A DNA stretch of 64,000 nt. Source: Flavobacterium humidisoli (GTDB taxonomy: Bacteria > Bacteroidota > Bacteroidia > Flavobacteriales > Flavobacteriaceae). Positions 37,901-46,082 of the stretch are shown one piece after another (the first letter of the stretch is position 1; every line of letters begins with the position of its first letter). The stretch is from contig NZ_CP096829.1 of assembly GCF_023272795.1 (NCBI RefSeq), forward strand, positions 1,860,001 through 1,924,000. Reading direction: 5' to 3'. The position numbers and the translations under genes were made by a program. Under the pieces are notes generated by a model. That model ran no database searches. It was not told the origin of the DNA and worked only from the letters and a program-made list of their open reading frames with translations.

Positions 37901-40900
37901 CTGTAACGTCTGCAAACACGATTGTTACAATTGACAGCAACGGACCATTAAGCGTTGATGCAAACGGAGACGTTACTCTAGCGGCTAACACGCCAAGTGG
38001 AACGTACAGCATTACATACGAAATCTGCGAGAAAGATGCGAATCCTTCAAACTGCAAGACAGCAACAGCAGAGGTTAAAGTTGTAAACGATTTAGTAGCA
38101 GTTAAAGATGATTTCGGAACAAAAACTTCTGGATCTACAGTTGCAGCTATTGGAAATGTAAAATCAAACGACACTTTAGACGGAGCATCCGTTACGTCTG
38201 CAAACACGATTGTTGCAATTGGCAGCAACGGACCATTAAGCGTTGATGCAAACGGAGACGTTACTCTGGCGGCTAATACGCCAAGCGGAACCTACAGCAT
38301 TACATACGAAATCTGCGAGAAAGATGCGAATCCTTCAAACTGCAAGACAGCGATTGCAGAGGTTAAAGTTGAAAATGGTCTAATTGCGGTTAAGGATGAT
38401 TTCGGAACAAAATCTTCAGGATCAGCAGCGGCATCTATCGGAAATGTAAAATCAAACGACACTTTAGACGGTGCATCTGTTACGTCTGCAAACACGATTG
38501 TTACAATTGACAGCAACGGACCATTAAGCGTTGATGCAAACGGAGACGTTACTCTGGCGGCTAACACGCCAAGCGGAACCTACAGCATTACATATGAAAT
38601 CTGCGAGAAAGATGCGAATCCTTCAAACTGCAAGACAGCAACAGCAGAGGTTAAAGTTGTAAACGATTTAGTAGCAGTTAAAGATGATTTCGGAACAAAA
38701 ACTTCTGGATCTACAGTTGCAGCTATTGGAAATGTAAAATCAAACGACACTTTAGACGGTGCATCTGTTACGTCTGCAAACACGATTGTTACAATTGACA
38801 GCAACGGACCATTAAGTGTTGATGCGAACGGAGACGTTACTCTAGCGGCTAACACGCCAAGCGGAACCTATAGCATTACATACGAAATCTGTGAGAAGGA
38901 TGCTAATCCTTCAAACTGCAAGACAGCAGTTGCAGAAGTTAAAGTTGTAAATACAATAGACGCAGTAGTAGATACTATTACTCCAATAAATGGAAATATT
39001 GGCGGAACAACAGTATCTTTAATAGGAAACGATACACTAAACGGAAACAAAGCAGTAATTGGAATCAATTCAGGAGAAGTTACAATAAATATTGTTGGTA
39101 CTTTACCATCAGGATTAACGTTAAATGGAAATGGAACTATAACAGTAGCTTCAGGAACTCCAAAAGGAGATTATGAAGTAGAATATACAATATGTGAAGT
39201 AGGTGCAGTCCCTGCAAACTGCGATTCAGTGACTATTACTGTACCAGTAACAGCAGGCAATCTTGTGGCAAACGCAGACGAAATCCCATCAGTTTTAGGA
39301 TCGAATCTTCCTCAGACATTAGGGAAAAATGTTTTTGACAATGACACTAAAAATGCACAGCCATTAGACCCAACAGATGTTATGCTGAAAACTACAGCGG
39401 CAGATCCAAAAGGATATCTGACTGTAGATGCAAACGGAAAAATTGTCTTGGGAGCAAATCCTCCAGCGGGAGATTATGAGCTGACTTATGAAATCTGCGA
39501 GAAATTGAATCCGGACAACTGCAGCTCGAATACTGTTAAGGTAACAGTTGTATTGCCTGTAATTGATGCAGTTGAAGATACGGTAACTCCAATAAATGGG
39601 AATATCGGCGGAACGACTATTTCATTGACTGCAAATGATAAATTGAACGGAAATCCAATCACGGTTGGATCGGCTGCAGGAGAAGTTAAGTTTGAAATTA
39701 TCGGAACGCTTCCAACGGGACTGACGCTTAATTCAGATAATACTATTAGTGTTGAGCCAAATACTCCAAAAGGAGATTATAAGGTCGAATATAAAATCTG
39801 CGAGAATACGAATCCGCTAAACTGCGATTCAGTTACTATCACTGTACCAGTAACAGCAGGCAATCTTGTGGCAAATGCAGACGAAATCCCATCAGTTTTA
39901 GGATCGAATCTTCCTCAGACATTAGGGAAAAATGTTTTTGACAATGACACTAAAAATGCACAGCCATTAGACCCAACAGATGTTACGCTGAAAACTACAG
40001 CGTCAGATCCAAAAGGATATCTGACTGTAGATGCAGACGGAAAAATTGTCTTGGGAGCAAATCCTCCAGCAGGAAAATATGAGCTGACATATGAAATTTG
40101 CGAGAAATTAAATCCGGACAACTGCAGTTCGAATACTGTTAAAGTAACAGTTGTATTGCCTGTAATTGATGCAGTTGAAGATGTTATTGCTTCTATAAAC
40201 GGAAATATCGGCGGAAAAACGATTTCATTAACTGCAAATGATAAATTGAACGGAAATCCAATCACAGTTGGATCGGCTGCAGGAGAAGTTAAGTTTGAAA
40301 TCGTCGGAACGCTTCCAACGGGACTTACATTAAATTCAGATAATACTATTACTGTTGCGCCAAATACTCCAAAAGGAGATTATAAGGTCGAATATAAAAT
40401 CTGCGAAAACACGAATCCGCTAAACTGCGATTCAGTAACTATTACTGTACCAGTAACAGCAGGGAATCTTGTGGCAAACGCAGACGAAATCCCATCAGTT
40501 GTAGGATCGAATCTTCCTCAGACATTAGGGAAAAATGTTTTTGACAATGACACTAAAAACGCACAGCCATTAGACCCAACAGATGTTACGCTGAAAACTA
40601 CAGCGTCAGATCCAAAAGGATATCTGACTGTAGATGCAGACGGGAAAATTGTCTTGGGGGCAAATCCTCCAGCGGGAGAATATGAGCTGACATATGAAAT
40701 CTGCGAGAAATTAAATCCAGACAACTGCAGTTCAAATACTGTTAAAGTAACAGTTGTATTGCCTGTAATTGATGCTGTTGAAGATGTTATTGCTTCTATA
40801 AACGGAAATATTGGCGGAACGACTATTTCATTGACTGCAAATGATAAATTGAACGGAAATCCAATCATAGTTGGAACAGCGCCTGGAGAAGTTAAGTTTG

Positions 40901-43023
40901 AAATTATCGGAACGCTTCCATCAGGACTGACGCTTAATTCAGATTACACCATAAGCATTGCGCCAAACACGCCAGCAGCAGATTATACTGTAGAATATAA
41001 AATCTGCGAAAATACGAATCCATTAAATTGTGATTCGGTAATTACAATAGTAAAAGTTACAGGAGGGAATCTTGTAGCAAATGAAGACCTTATGCCATCG
41101 GCAGTAGGAGTAAACATTCCGCAGAAAGTAATCAACGTTTTTGAGAATGATACTAAAGATGGAAATAAATTAGTGCCATCAGATGTAGATCTTAAAGTAA
41201 CTAAAGATGATCCGAAAGGATATTTAACGGTAGATGCAGACGGAAATGTTGTAGTAGCTCCTAATGCACCTGCAGGAGAATATGAATTGACATACACAAT
41301 ATGCGAGAAACTAAATCCAAATAACTGTGATTCAAATAGTGTAAAAGTAACGGTAACAGAACCAAAAATGATAGTAACGGCAAACAGTTATTGTTCAAAC
41401 AATGTTCCTTATGTTAACTATTCTGTTTCACCAGAGAATTTCACGACAAATAATCTATTAACAGTAAAATGGATTGATAGTAATAATAATGTAGTGGCAA
41501 CTCAAACAAATCTGCCATTAAGCGGAAATATTTTATGGCCTGGGGCAGAGATTGACAGCAACAAAAATGGAACAGATTGGCCAGGATGGATTTTAAATAA
41601 CGGAATATGGACAGAAGGTGCCGACGGATTTGAAGCTACCAGAAATGGAGTGAAAATTGAATTTTCATTAAACCCAACTGTTACAGTTTCTGTGGCTTAT
41701 CCGCCAGCTACGCCAGATTGTAATGCACGTCCAACATTCTCAATAAAAGCAAATAATGATGAGACTGGACCTGTAAATGTGAAAAAAGGAGCAAACGCTA
41801 CGGTTAATATTTTTGAAAATGACTTATTGAATGGAGTGCAAATTAAGCCTTCAGATGTTATTTTATCAATACCTGTAGTAAATCCAAACTTCTCACTAAA
41901 TCCAAATGGTTCAGTCAATATTGCTGCAAATACACCAGATGGAATTTACGAATTGGTTTATCAGATCTGTGAAGCTGCAAATACATCAAATTGCAGTCAG
42001 GCGGTAATTAAAATTACAGTTGATAATGTTGCAGATCCAGTTTCGCCAGCAGTAAACGAGATTACTTTAAATAATGATAATGATGTAAGTGCAGATGGAA
42101 TTAATGGTTCATTAGAATTTATAAATGTTTTAGAAAATGATTTAATAAACGGAAAAGCAATAAATCCTGCTGATGTTACTATTAAGCCTTTAACAGAAAG
42201 TCCGTATTTTGAATGGAATGCAGACGGAACGGTAAATGTTAAGCCAAACACACCAGGAGGAAATTATCCGTTGATCTATCAAGTTTGCGAAAAAGTAAAT
42301 TCGTCAAATTGTTCTACCGCGACATTAAATGTTTTTGTAGAAGTGCCTGCTATTTCTGTTATCAAAACAGCAGTTTTCAATGACGAAAATAAAAATGGTT
42401 TTGCCAATGCAGGAGAAACAATCACGTACAAATTTACTGTAACCAATACAGGAAATGTGCCACTTGTTGGAATCACAATAAACGATCCGTTGCCAGGAGT
42501 AGCAGTTTCTGGACAAGCAATCAATTTGGGTGTCAACGAATCTAACGAAACTAATTTTACAGCGGTTTACAAAATCACTCAAGAAGATATTAACCGTGGC
42601 AGTGTGAGTAATCAGGCAACAGTTAAAGGAAGCAGCTTAAGAGGAGTTGTGGTCGAAGATCAGTCAGACGATGCAAGTAATAGCGGAGATAGCCCAACAG
42701 TCTTAGACTTAAACGGATGTTCTATTAAGGTAATGAATGCTTTCTCTCCAAACGGAGACAACAAGAATGCAAGATTTTATATAAGAGGTATAGAATGTTA
42801 TCCAGATAATACGGTTGAAATTTATAACCGTTGGGGAGTTCTAGTTTTCAACATAGATCAGTATAACAATAACGATCGAGTATTTGTTGGATATTCTAAC
42901 GGACGTTCGACAGTGAAACAATCAGATGGTCTGCCAGTTGGAACGTATTTCTATATCTTAAAATACAAAGACAACGATCAAAAGTCTCACCAAGAATCAG
43001 GGTACTTATATCTTAATAAATAA
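31975..43023 (+). CDS. Giant repeat adhesin with type IX (type B) sorting domain
   Basis: This 3,682-residue surface protein has a signal peptide cut near SYSQ. Regions in order: a Gly-rich stretch (about 295-475, runs of Gly with Asn); a DUF11-like domain (about 525-650); a SprB-repeat-like segment (about 705-785); Ig-like modules with WY motifs (about 990-1215); four 73-residue repeats (1472-1763) and a HYR-like domain (to about 1843); four 96-residue repeats (1942-2325); four repeats of about 201 residues (2329-3133); further related modules; a second DUF11-like domain (about 3455-3580); and a C-terminal CHU_C domain starting near SIKVMNAFSPNGD and containing EIYNRWGVLVF. That end is the type B sorting signal of the type IX system, so it is exported to the cell surface. 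ATG 31975 follows an in-frame TTG at 31969. Adhesion or gliding is the likely role, by analogy with SprB. Confidence 0.93.
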   Translation: MRNSTFCKSGFYRLIFFILFITLPIFSYSQVCGTPGVDGPVAVSSSVNTYYPITGNVTLNAGAQSILLAGVPATDQYSNNFGTTPISTGDLILIIQMQDASINYTNTANYGSGTTNSGPDNLGGTGFTALGNTGIFEYVIATNNVPLTGGNLTFKGTGPNNGVLNSFYNADPTTSRGKKTFQVVRVPQYSNLTLTANITTPPFNGVAGGIIAFNVSGTFNFNGFSIDGSARGFRGGYSPKAGSDVNDSKTYVGDSSNSKISGKGEGIAGTPKYMWDGFNQVANTIEGMPGGSSGRGAPANAGGGGNDHNTGGGGGGNGGFGGLGGAGWQGGGGDLFSNNLTGAGRPGSKSYTVIEKFPRLIMGGGGGAGDANDASSGVKGGVGGAIILINAGNVLGNGTIYANGGKGAPGTYANSPDGAGGGGAGGTVLLNVSNNSTATIQIQAKGGVGGNTENDNNNEHGPGGGGGGGIICHNVSSSVTITTNVTGGAAGKSNAGNGINHGAIAGTDGYVSTFTVADVPANLQVNANCFPVLETKAKTLSTTAICNAIDEKVSYEIEIKNTGAGNAAGVMLDFSFPAGIEFDSATATYSVGASGPAGTLANSATATANNPVFGGFNIAQNGVVTITLVGKVAASIAAGTYSSNAQALYLDPTRTTANSNRRITAFTNAYGSANKTYEGTGQSNVPGVNFNGTGTAVDDISILALPAAPTVSVTQTTCTAPTGTIAVNTPANGSGISYTLTGTNPVSASVNSTTGIFSGLVPGTYSVTTTNSQGCTSAPNTGIVINAVAGAPTTTGVAICQGEAGSLTASSPCAVASTAGPLFGNASNVSGTGSIDWSNVAGANSIGSGYASASTSNNGNTITRYLTATNFGFSIPSNAKIKGISLTIGRFASANGVNNNYVTDNAVRLIKGNTILSQDNKLSTKWSTSSTSAIDYGGESDLWSTTWTPSEINNSGFGIALSITINKSGNTNVVANVDYMQLTVSYTIGEIEWYTTSTGGSSIYTGTSFNPVGVTGSGLTSTATATTKTYYAACSGNSNCRAAVNFVINAKPTIATITSNSRCGAGEVTLEATASAGTINWYAAATGGTSLGTGESFTTPSLSTTTSYYVEATDNSCTTPTRTEVKATINTIPTINSTTEASNCGAGTLQLKATASTGATINWYADPTSATVLGTGTTFNTPTLSATTTYYVGAVTSSGCTSTSRIAVAAVINKASSIVFTSGTQNPTVCSGASVPNAVYTFGGSATNATVSNLPTGLSATVDTNAKTVTISGNPTAAGTYTITTVGHTAPCTEATIPGTVVLSPNVTIASFSPATSSRCQGVETITRTTTAANSTGGITYSLDSASSAGGNTINSTTGAVTYVAGWSGTTIITASAAGCNGPVTTTHTVTTNALPTATISGNLTACLTTTLTANSNASSATYVWYKNNVVIPSQTSSTLVVNSDGDYKVKVKNTVTGCEQTSSISTVKVSDTQKPVKPTLADITGECSATVTAPTTTDNCAGTVTGTTTDPLTYNAQGTYTINWSFNDGNGNVETATQKVIIKDTQKPVKPILADITGQCSATATAPTTTDNCAGTVTGTTTDPLTYNAQGTYTINWSFNDGNGNVETATQKVIIKDTQKPVKPTLADITGECSATATAPTTTDNCTGTVTGTTTDPLTYNAQGTYTINWSFSDGNGNIETATQKVIVKDTQKPVKRTLADITGECSVTATAPTTTDNCAGTVTGTTTDPLTYNTQGTYTINWSFSDGNGNVETATQKVIIKDTQKPSITCPLAVSVSTDENSCTATGVALGAPTVSDNCSGTVTVTNDAPSSFPIGNTTVTWTATDAGGNTETCTQIVKVIGEIIANDDSVSSSNGGAGGVVITNVFDNDVLNCNKVNRGDVDVTVNGTVPSVLIFNNANGAVSVKPNTPTGTYTFDYSICEIANSGNCNTATVKVEIVNDLVAVKDDFGTKSSGSAAASIGNVKSNDTLDGASVTSANTIVTIDSNGPLSVDANGDVTLAANTPSGTYSITYEICEKDANPSNCKTATAEVKVVNDLVAVKDDFGTKTSGSTVAAIGNVKSNDTLDGASVTSANTIVAIGSNGPLSVDANGDVTLAANTPSGTYSITYEICEKDANPSNCKTAIAEVKVENGLIAVKDDFGTKSSGSAAASIGNVKSNDTLDGASVTSANTIVTIDSNGPLSVDANGDVTLAANTPSGTYSITYEICEKDANPSNCKTATAEVKVVNDLVAVKDDFGTKTSGSTVAAIGNVKSNDTLDGASVTSANTIVTIDSNGPLSVDANGDVTLAANTPSGTYSITYEICEKDANPSNCKTAVAEVKVVNTIDAVVDTITPINGNIGGTTVSLIGNDTLNGNKAVIGINSGEVTINIVGTLPSGLTLNGNGTITVASGTPKGDYEVEYTICEVGAVPANCDSVTITVPVTAGNLVANADEIPSVLGSNLPQTLGKNVFDNDTKNAQPLDPTDVMLKTTAADPKGYLTVDANGKIVLGANPPAGDYELTYEICEKLNPDNCSSNTVKVTVVLPVIDAVEDTVTPINGNIGGTTISLTANDKLNGNPITVGSAAGEVKFEIIGTLPTGLTLNSDNTISVEPNTPKGDYKVEYKICENTNPLNCDSVTITVPVTAGNLVANADEIPSVLGSNLPQTLGKNVFDNDTKNAQPLDPTDVTLKTTASDPKGYLTVDADGKIVLGANPPAGKYELTYEICEKLNPDNCSSNTVKVTVVLPVIDAVEDVIASINGNIGGKTISLTANDKLNGNPITVGSAAGEVKFEIVGTLPTGLTLNSDNTITVAPNTPKGDYKVEYKICENTNPLNCDSVTITVPVTAGNLVANADEIPSVVGSNLPQTLGKNVFDNDTKNAQPLDPTDVTLKTTASDPKGYLTVDADGKIVLGANPPAGEYELTYEICEKLNPDNCSSNTVKVTVVLPVIDAVEDVIASINGNIGGTTISLTANDKLNGNPIIVGTAPGEVKFEIIGTLPSGLTLNSDYTISIAPNTPAADYTVEYKICENTNPLNCDSVITIVKVTGGNLVANEDLMPSAVGVNIPQKVINVFENDTKDGNKLVPSDVDLKVTKDDPKGYLTVDADGNVVVAPNAPAGEYELTYTICEKLNPNNCDSNSVKVTVTEPKMIVTANSYCSNNVPYVNYSVSPENFTTNNLLTVKWIDSNNNVVATQTNLPLSGNILWPGAEIDSNKNGTDWPGWILNNGIWTEGADGFEATRNGVKIEFSLNPTVTVSVAYPPATPDCNARPTFSIKANNDETGPVNVKKGANATVNIFENDLLNGVQIKPSDVILSIPVVNPNFSLNPNGSVNIAANTPDGIYELVYQICEAANTSNCSQAVIKITVDNVADPVSPAVNEITLNNDNDVSADGINGSLEFINVLENDLINGKAINPADVTIKPLTESPYFEWNADGTVNVKPNTPGGNYPLIYQVCEKVNSSNCSTATLNVFVEVPAISVIKTAVFNDENKNGFANAGETITYKFTVTNTGNVPLVGITINDPLPGVAVSGQAINLGVNESNETNFTAVYKITQEDINRGSVSNQATVKGSSLRGVVVEDQSDDASNSGDSPTVLDLNGCSIKVMNAFSPNGDNKNARFYIRGIECYPDNTVEIYNRWGVLVFNIDQYNNNDRVFVGYSNGRSTVKQSDGLPVGTYFYILKYKDNDQKSHQESGYLYLNK
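36388..37263 (+). repeat. Four tandem 219-bp repeats (73 residues each)
   Basis: Units start at 36388, 36607, 36826 and 37045, each beginning DTQKPVKP and carrying TTTDNC and NWSF. The bases are nearly identical between units, with a few changes in the last one (VKRTLADITGECSVT). The module is close to HYR-type Ig-like domains. Confidence 0.95.
37798..38949 (+). repeat. Four tandem 288-bp repeats in an alternating A-B-A-B order
   Basis: Units start at 37798, 38086, 38374 and 38662. Units 1 and 3 carry SSGSAAASIGN; units 2 and 4 carry TSGSTVAAIGN. This shows that a pair of units (576 bp) was duplicated as a block. Confidence 0.93.
38959..41373 (+). repeat. Four tandem repeats of about 603 bp
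   Basis: Units start at 38959, 39565, 40168 and 40771, spaced 606, 603 and 603 bp. Each contains two related Ig-like subdomains (INGNIGGTT... and NLVANADEIPS...). The second half of units 1 to 3 is almost base-identical; the last unit is the most diverged. Confidence 0.93.
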
Positions 43024-43032
43024 AAATAGACT

Positions 43033-43056
43033 ACGGCTTGGTTAGCGCTAAGCCGT
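43033..43056 (+). other. Hairpin between adhesin and PorP/SprF genes
   Basis: ACGGCTT pairs with AAGCCGT around a 10-nt loop that also contains the palindrome TTAGCGCTAA. No T run follows, so it is not a classic terminator. It may stabilise or process the mRNA. Confidence 0.5.
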
Positions 43057-43071
43057 TCTAAAACTTAATAA

Positions 43072-43983
43072 ATGAAAAAGTTAATTTTAGTTTTTATGTT
43101 TTTTTCGATTGTGTCAAATGCGCAGCAAGATGCACAATATACACAATACATGTATAACACAATCGAAGTCAATCCAGCGTATGCGGGTTCACGTGGAGCT
43201 TTAAGCGTTTTTGGTTTATATCGTACGCAATGGGTTGGGTTAGATGGAGCACCAGAAACGAGTACATTTTCTGTTAATACGCCTTTGAATAATACTGATT
43301 TAGGACTTGGAGTTTCTTTGGTAAATGATAAAATCGGACCAACTGTAGAGAATACTTTATCTACAGATTTGTCTTATACAATTCCAACTTCGGACACATG
43401 GAATTTGTCTTTCGGAATAAAAGGAACAGCTAATCTTTTTAACATCGATATCAATAAATTGAGTTATGAAGATCAAGATGATCCGCAGTTTCAGAATCTT
43501 AAAAATAAATTTTCGCCCAATGTTGGAGCGGGACTTTATTTTCATTCAGATAGAGCATATGTCGGGTTATCGGTTCCTAATTTTATAGAAACAAATCGTT
43601 ATGACTCAGATGATGTGGCTATTTTTAAAGAAAAAATCAATTATTATTTAATAGCAGGTTATGTATTTAATCTAGATCGTTTAGAGTACATAAAATTCAA
43701 ACCAGCTTTAATGACCAAAATGGTAGAAGGAGCTCCTTTGCAGGTTGATGTTTCAGGAAATTTTATGTTTAATGACAAATTCGTTTTAGGACTTGCTTAT
43801 CGCTGGAGCGCATCTGTTAGTGCAATGGCAGGATTTCAAGTTACAAAAGGAATGTACATAGGTTATGGTTACGATCATGAAACGACACGATTAAGAAAAT
43901 ATAATTCTGGATCTCATGAGATTTTCCTAAGATTCGAATTCTTTAATAATTACAATAAAATGATATCCCCAAGATTCTTTTAA
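43072..43983 (+). CDS. PorP/SprF family outer-membrane protein
   Basis: This 303-residue protein has a signal peptide (cut near SNAQ) and the family's opening pattern QDAQYTQYMYNTIEVNPAYAGSRG. The rest is a beta-barrel pattern ending in Phe. In Flavobacterium, SprF-like proteins encoded just after a type B sorted protein are needed for secretion or attachment of that protein. The position 48 bp after the giant adhesin makes that its likely client. It precedes the OmpA-family gene by 8 bp. Confidence 0.93.
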   Translation: MKKLILVFMFFSIVSNAQQDAQYTQYMYNTIEVNPAYAGSRGALSVFGLYRTQWVGLDGAPETSTFSVNTPLNNTDLGLGVSLVNDKIGPTVENTLSTDLSYTIPTSDTWNLSFGIKGTANLFNIDINKLSYEDQDDPQFQNLKNKFSPNVGAGLYFHSDRAYVGLSVPNFIETNRYDSDDVAIFKEKINYYLIAGYVFNLDRLEYIKFKPALMTKMVEGAPLQVDVSGNFMFNDKFVLGLAYRWSASVSAMAGFQVTKGMYIGYGYDHETTRLRKYNSGSHEIFLRFEFFNNYNKMISPRFF

Positions 43984-43991
43984 TACAACCT

Positions 43992-46004
43992 ATGAAAGCT
44001 AGAAATTTAATATTGATTATTTTACTGTTTTGTTTTGTTTCAAATGTAAATGCACAAAATCCATTTACTACGATGAATATAAAATATGCAGATAAAAAAT
44101 ACGAAGAGTACGCTTATGCGGATGCCATAAAAGTATACGAGACTTTAGTAAATGCTGAAACTACAAATGAAGGTGTAATTCAGCGTTTGGCAAATTCATA
44201 CTATTTTAATGGCGAGTTGAAAAAAGCATTAAAATGGTACGAACAGTTATTTGTCATAAACGAAAATCAAGATGCTGAATATTTGTATCGATACGCACAA
44301 TCATTAAAATCGGCAGGAGACTATCGCAGATCTGATGAGATTTTGCAGAAATTCAATCAAAAAGCAACTGCAGAAAAGAGAGCAGATCTTATTAGAAGCG
44401 ACAAGAATTATTTAGAAGATATAAAAGAAAATTCAGGGCGATTCCAAATTGCCGACGCTGGAGTTAATTCTCGATATTCAGATTACGGAAGTGTTGTGTA
44501 TAATAATAAAATCGTCTTTACTTCTGCACGCGATACAGGTGGAGTTGTTAAAGCTAATTTTCAATGGACAAATAGATCTTTCTCTAGATTATATACAGCC
44601 GATCTACTTCCAGACGGAAGCGTTGGAAAACCAGAACTTTTAGTAAAAAGAAAAAAAGACAATTTCAATGAGTCAAGTCCGATTTTTACTAAAGATGGAC
44701 GAACGATGTATTTTACTCGAAATAATTTTACAGATGGTAAAAGACGCAGCAACGACAAAAATGTAACGCTATTAAAATTGTACAAAGCAGAATTTATTGA
44801 TAACGAATGGAAAAATGTTGCAGAACTTCCGTTCAATAGCGATCAATACAGCACAGCGCATCCAGCTTTGAGCGTAGACGAAAAAACACTCTACTTTGCA
44901 TCAGATATGCCAGGAACATTAGGACAATCTGATATTTATAAAGTTGCAATTAATAATGATGGAACTTTTGGTGCACCAGAAAACTTAGGCCCAGTTATTA
45001 ATACAGAAGGAAGAGAAACTTTTCCTTTCATTTCTGGAGAAAACGAATTGTATTTTGCTACAGACGGACGTCCAGGTTTAGGTGGATTAGACATTTTTGC
45101 TTCTCGTATTAAAGCGAACGGAACTTATGATGACGTTTTAAATGTTGGAGAACCTGTAAATAGTAAACAAGATGATTTTGCCTTCTGTATTGACAGTAAG
45201 ACCAGAAGCGGTTATTTTTCTTCAAACAGAGAAAATGGACTAGGGATGGATGATATTTACAGATTTACCGAAACAAGAAGATTAATCTGCGAACAAAATT
45301 TATCAGGAACTGTTACCGATGCAGAATCAAACGTAATTTTGGCAAATACTTCTTTGACTTTATTCAATGAAAAATTTGATCCAGTTGGAACAATCACTAC
45401 AGACGAAAAAGGAAATTATGTTTTCCCTGATTTAAGATGTGGTAAAAAATATACTATCAGAACTGCCAAAGAAGATTACAATGCCAAAGAAGTTGTAGTC
45501 ACTATTAGCAAAGAAAAAGGAGAAACTACTCAATTAATTGGATTAAATAAAGTGTTTAAACCGCTTGTGGCAAAAACAGTAGCAATCAAAAAAGTGGCAA
45601 TTAGTCCAGTAAAATTGAGTTCTATGCGTGTAGGAGTAGACATTGCAAAACTGTTAAATCTGCCTATGAATTTCTTTGATTTGGGTAAAGCGACTATCAA
45701 AAAGACGTCAGAACCGCAATTAATGAAAGTGGTTAATCTTTTAAATGATTATCCAAACATGAAACTTGATATTCGCTCGCATACCGACAGCCGTTCTTCT
45801 TCAGAGAGCAATCAGATTCTTTCAGAAAAAAGAGCACAATCAACCAAAAACTGGCTAATTCAAAAAGGAATCACCGAAGATCGATTAAGTGCAAAAGGTT
45901 ATGGAGAAACGCAATTGGTCAATAAATGTGCAGACGGAGTAAAATGTACAGAAAAGCAGCACATGCAAAATAGACGAAGTGAGTTTATTATTGTTGCGAT
46001 GTAA
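43992..46004 (+). CDS. OmpA-family protein with TPR and PD40 repeats
   Basis: This 670-residue protein has a signal peptide (cut near VNAQ), a TPR-like region (about 25-150), WD40-like PD40 beta-propeller motifs (about 150-420, with SSPIFTKDGRTMYFTRN and FPFISGENELYFATDG), a carboxypeptidase-regulatory-like domain (about 430-510) and a C-terminal OmpA peptidoglycan-binding domain (about 555-670, with DIRSHTDSR and RAQSTKNWL). It probably links an outer-membrane assembly to peptidoglycan. Its location after the adhesin and PorP/SprF genes suggests a three-gene secretion and anchoring unit. The unit ends at a strong terminator. Confidence 0.92.
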   Translation: MKARNLILIILLFCFVSNVNAQNPFTTMNIKYADKKYEEYAYADAIKVYETLVNAETTNEGVIQRLANSYYFNGELKKALKWYEQLFVINENQDAEYLYRYAQSLKSAGDYRRSDEILQKFNQKATAEKRADLIRSDKNYLEDIKENSGRFQIADAGVNSRYSDYGSVVYNNKIVFTSARDTGGVVKANFQWTNRSFSRLYTADLLPDGSVGKPELLVKRKKDNFNESSPIFTKDGRTMYFTRNNFTDGKRRSNDKNVTLLKLYKAEFIDNEWKNVAELPFNSDQYSTAHPALSVDEKTLYFASDMPGTLGQSDIYKVAINNDGTFGAPENLGPVINTEGRETFPFISGENELYFATDGRPGLGGLDIFASRIKANGTYDDVLNVGEPVNSKQDDFAFCIDSKTRSGYFSSNRENGLGMDDIYRFTETRRLICEQNLSGTVTDAESNVILANTSLTLFNEKFDPVGTITTDEKGNYVFPDLRCGKKYTIRTAKEDYNAKEVVVTISKEKGETTQLIGLNKVFKPLVAKTVAIKKVAISPVKLSSMRVGVDIAKLLNLPMNFFDLGKATIKKTSEPQLMKVVNLLNDYPNMKLDIRSHTDSRSSSESNQILSEKRAQSTKNWLIQKGITEDRLSAKGYGETQLVNKCADGVKCTEKQHMQNRRSEFIIVAM

Positions 46005-46044
46005 AAAAAAAGGAAATTTTTAATTTTTTAAATTCCAATTATAG

Positions 46045-46080
46045 AACCCTTTTCTAAATTTTAGAAAAGGGTTTATTTTT
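46045..46080 (+). terminator. Terminator of the adhesin-PorP-OmpA unit
   Basis: AACCCTTTTCTAA pairs with TTAGAAAAGGGTT (13 bp, 3-nt loop) and is followed by T residues. Confidence 0.9.
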
Positions 46081-46082
46081 TG

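Noticed and set aside
36388..41373. Regular repeats that might suggest a CRISPR array or satellite DNA
   Set aside because: The spacings (219, 288 and 603 bp) are whole numbers of codons and the repeats lie in one open frame of Ig-like protein modules. There are no short repeats with unique spacers.
36439..42582. Many open frames on the minus strand across the adhesin (about 60-165 codons)
   Set aside because: They repeat with the period of the sense-strand modules and lack promoters; they are by-products of repeat composition.
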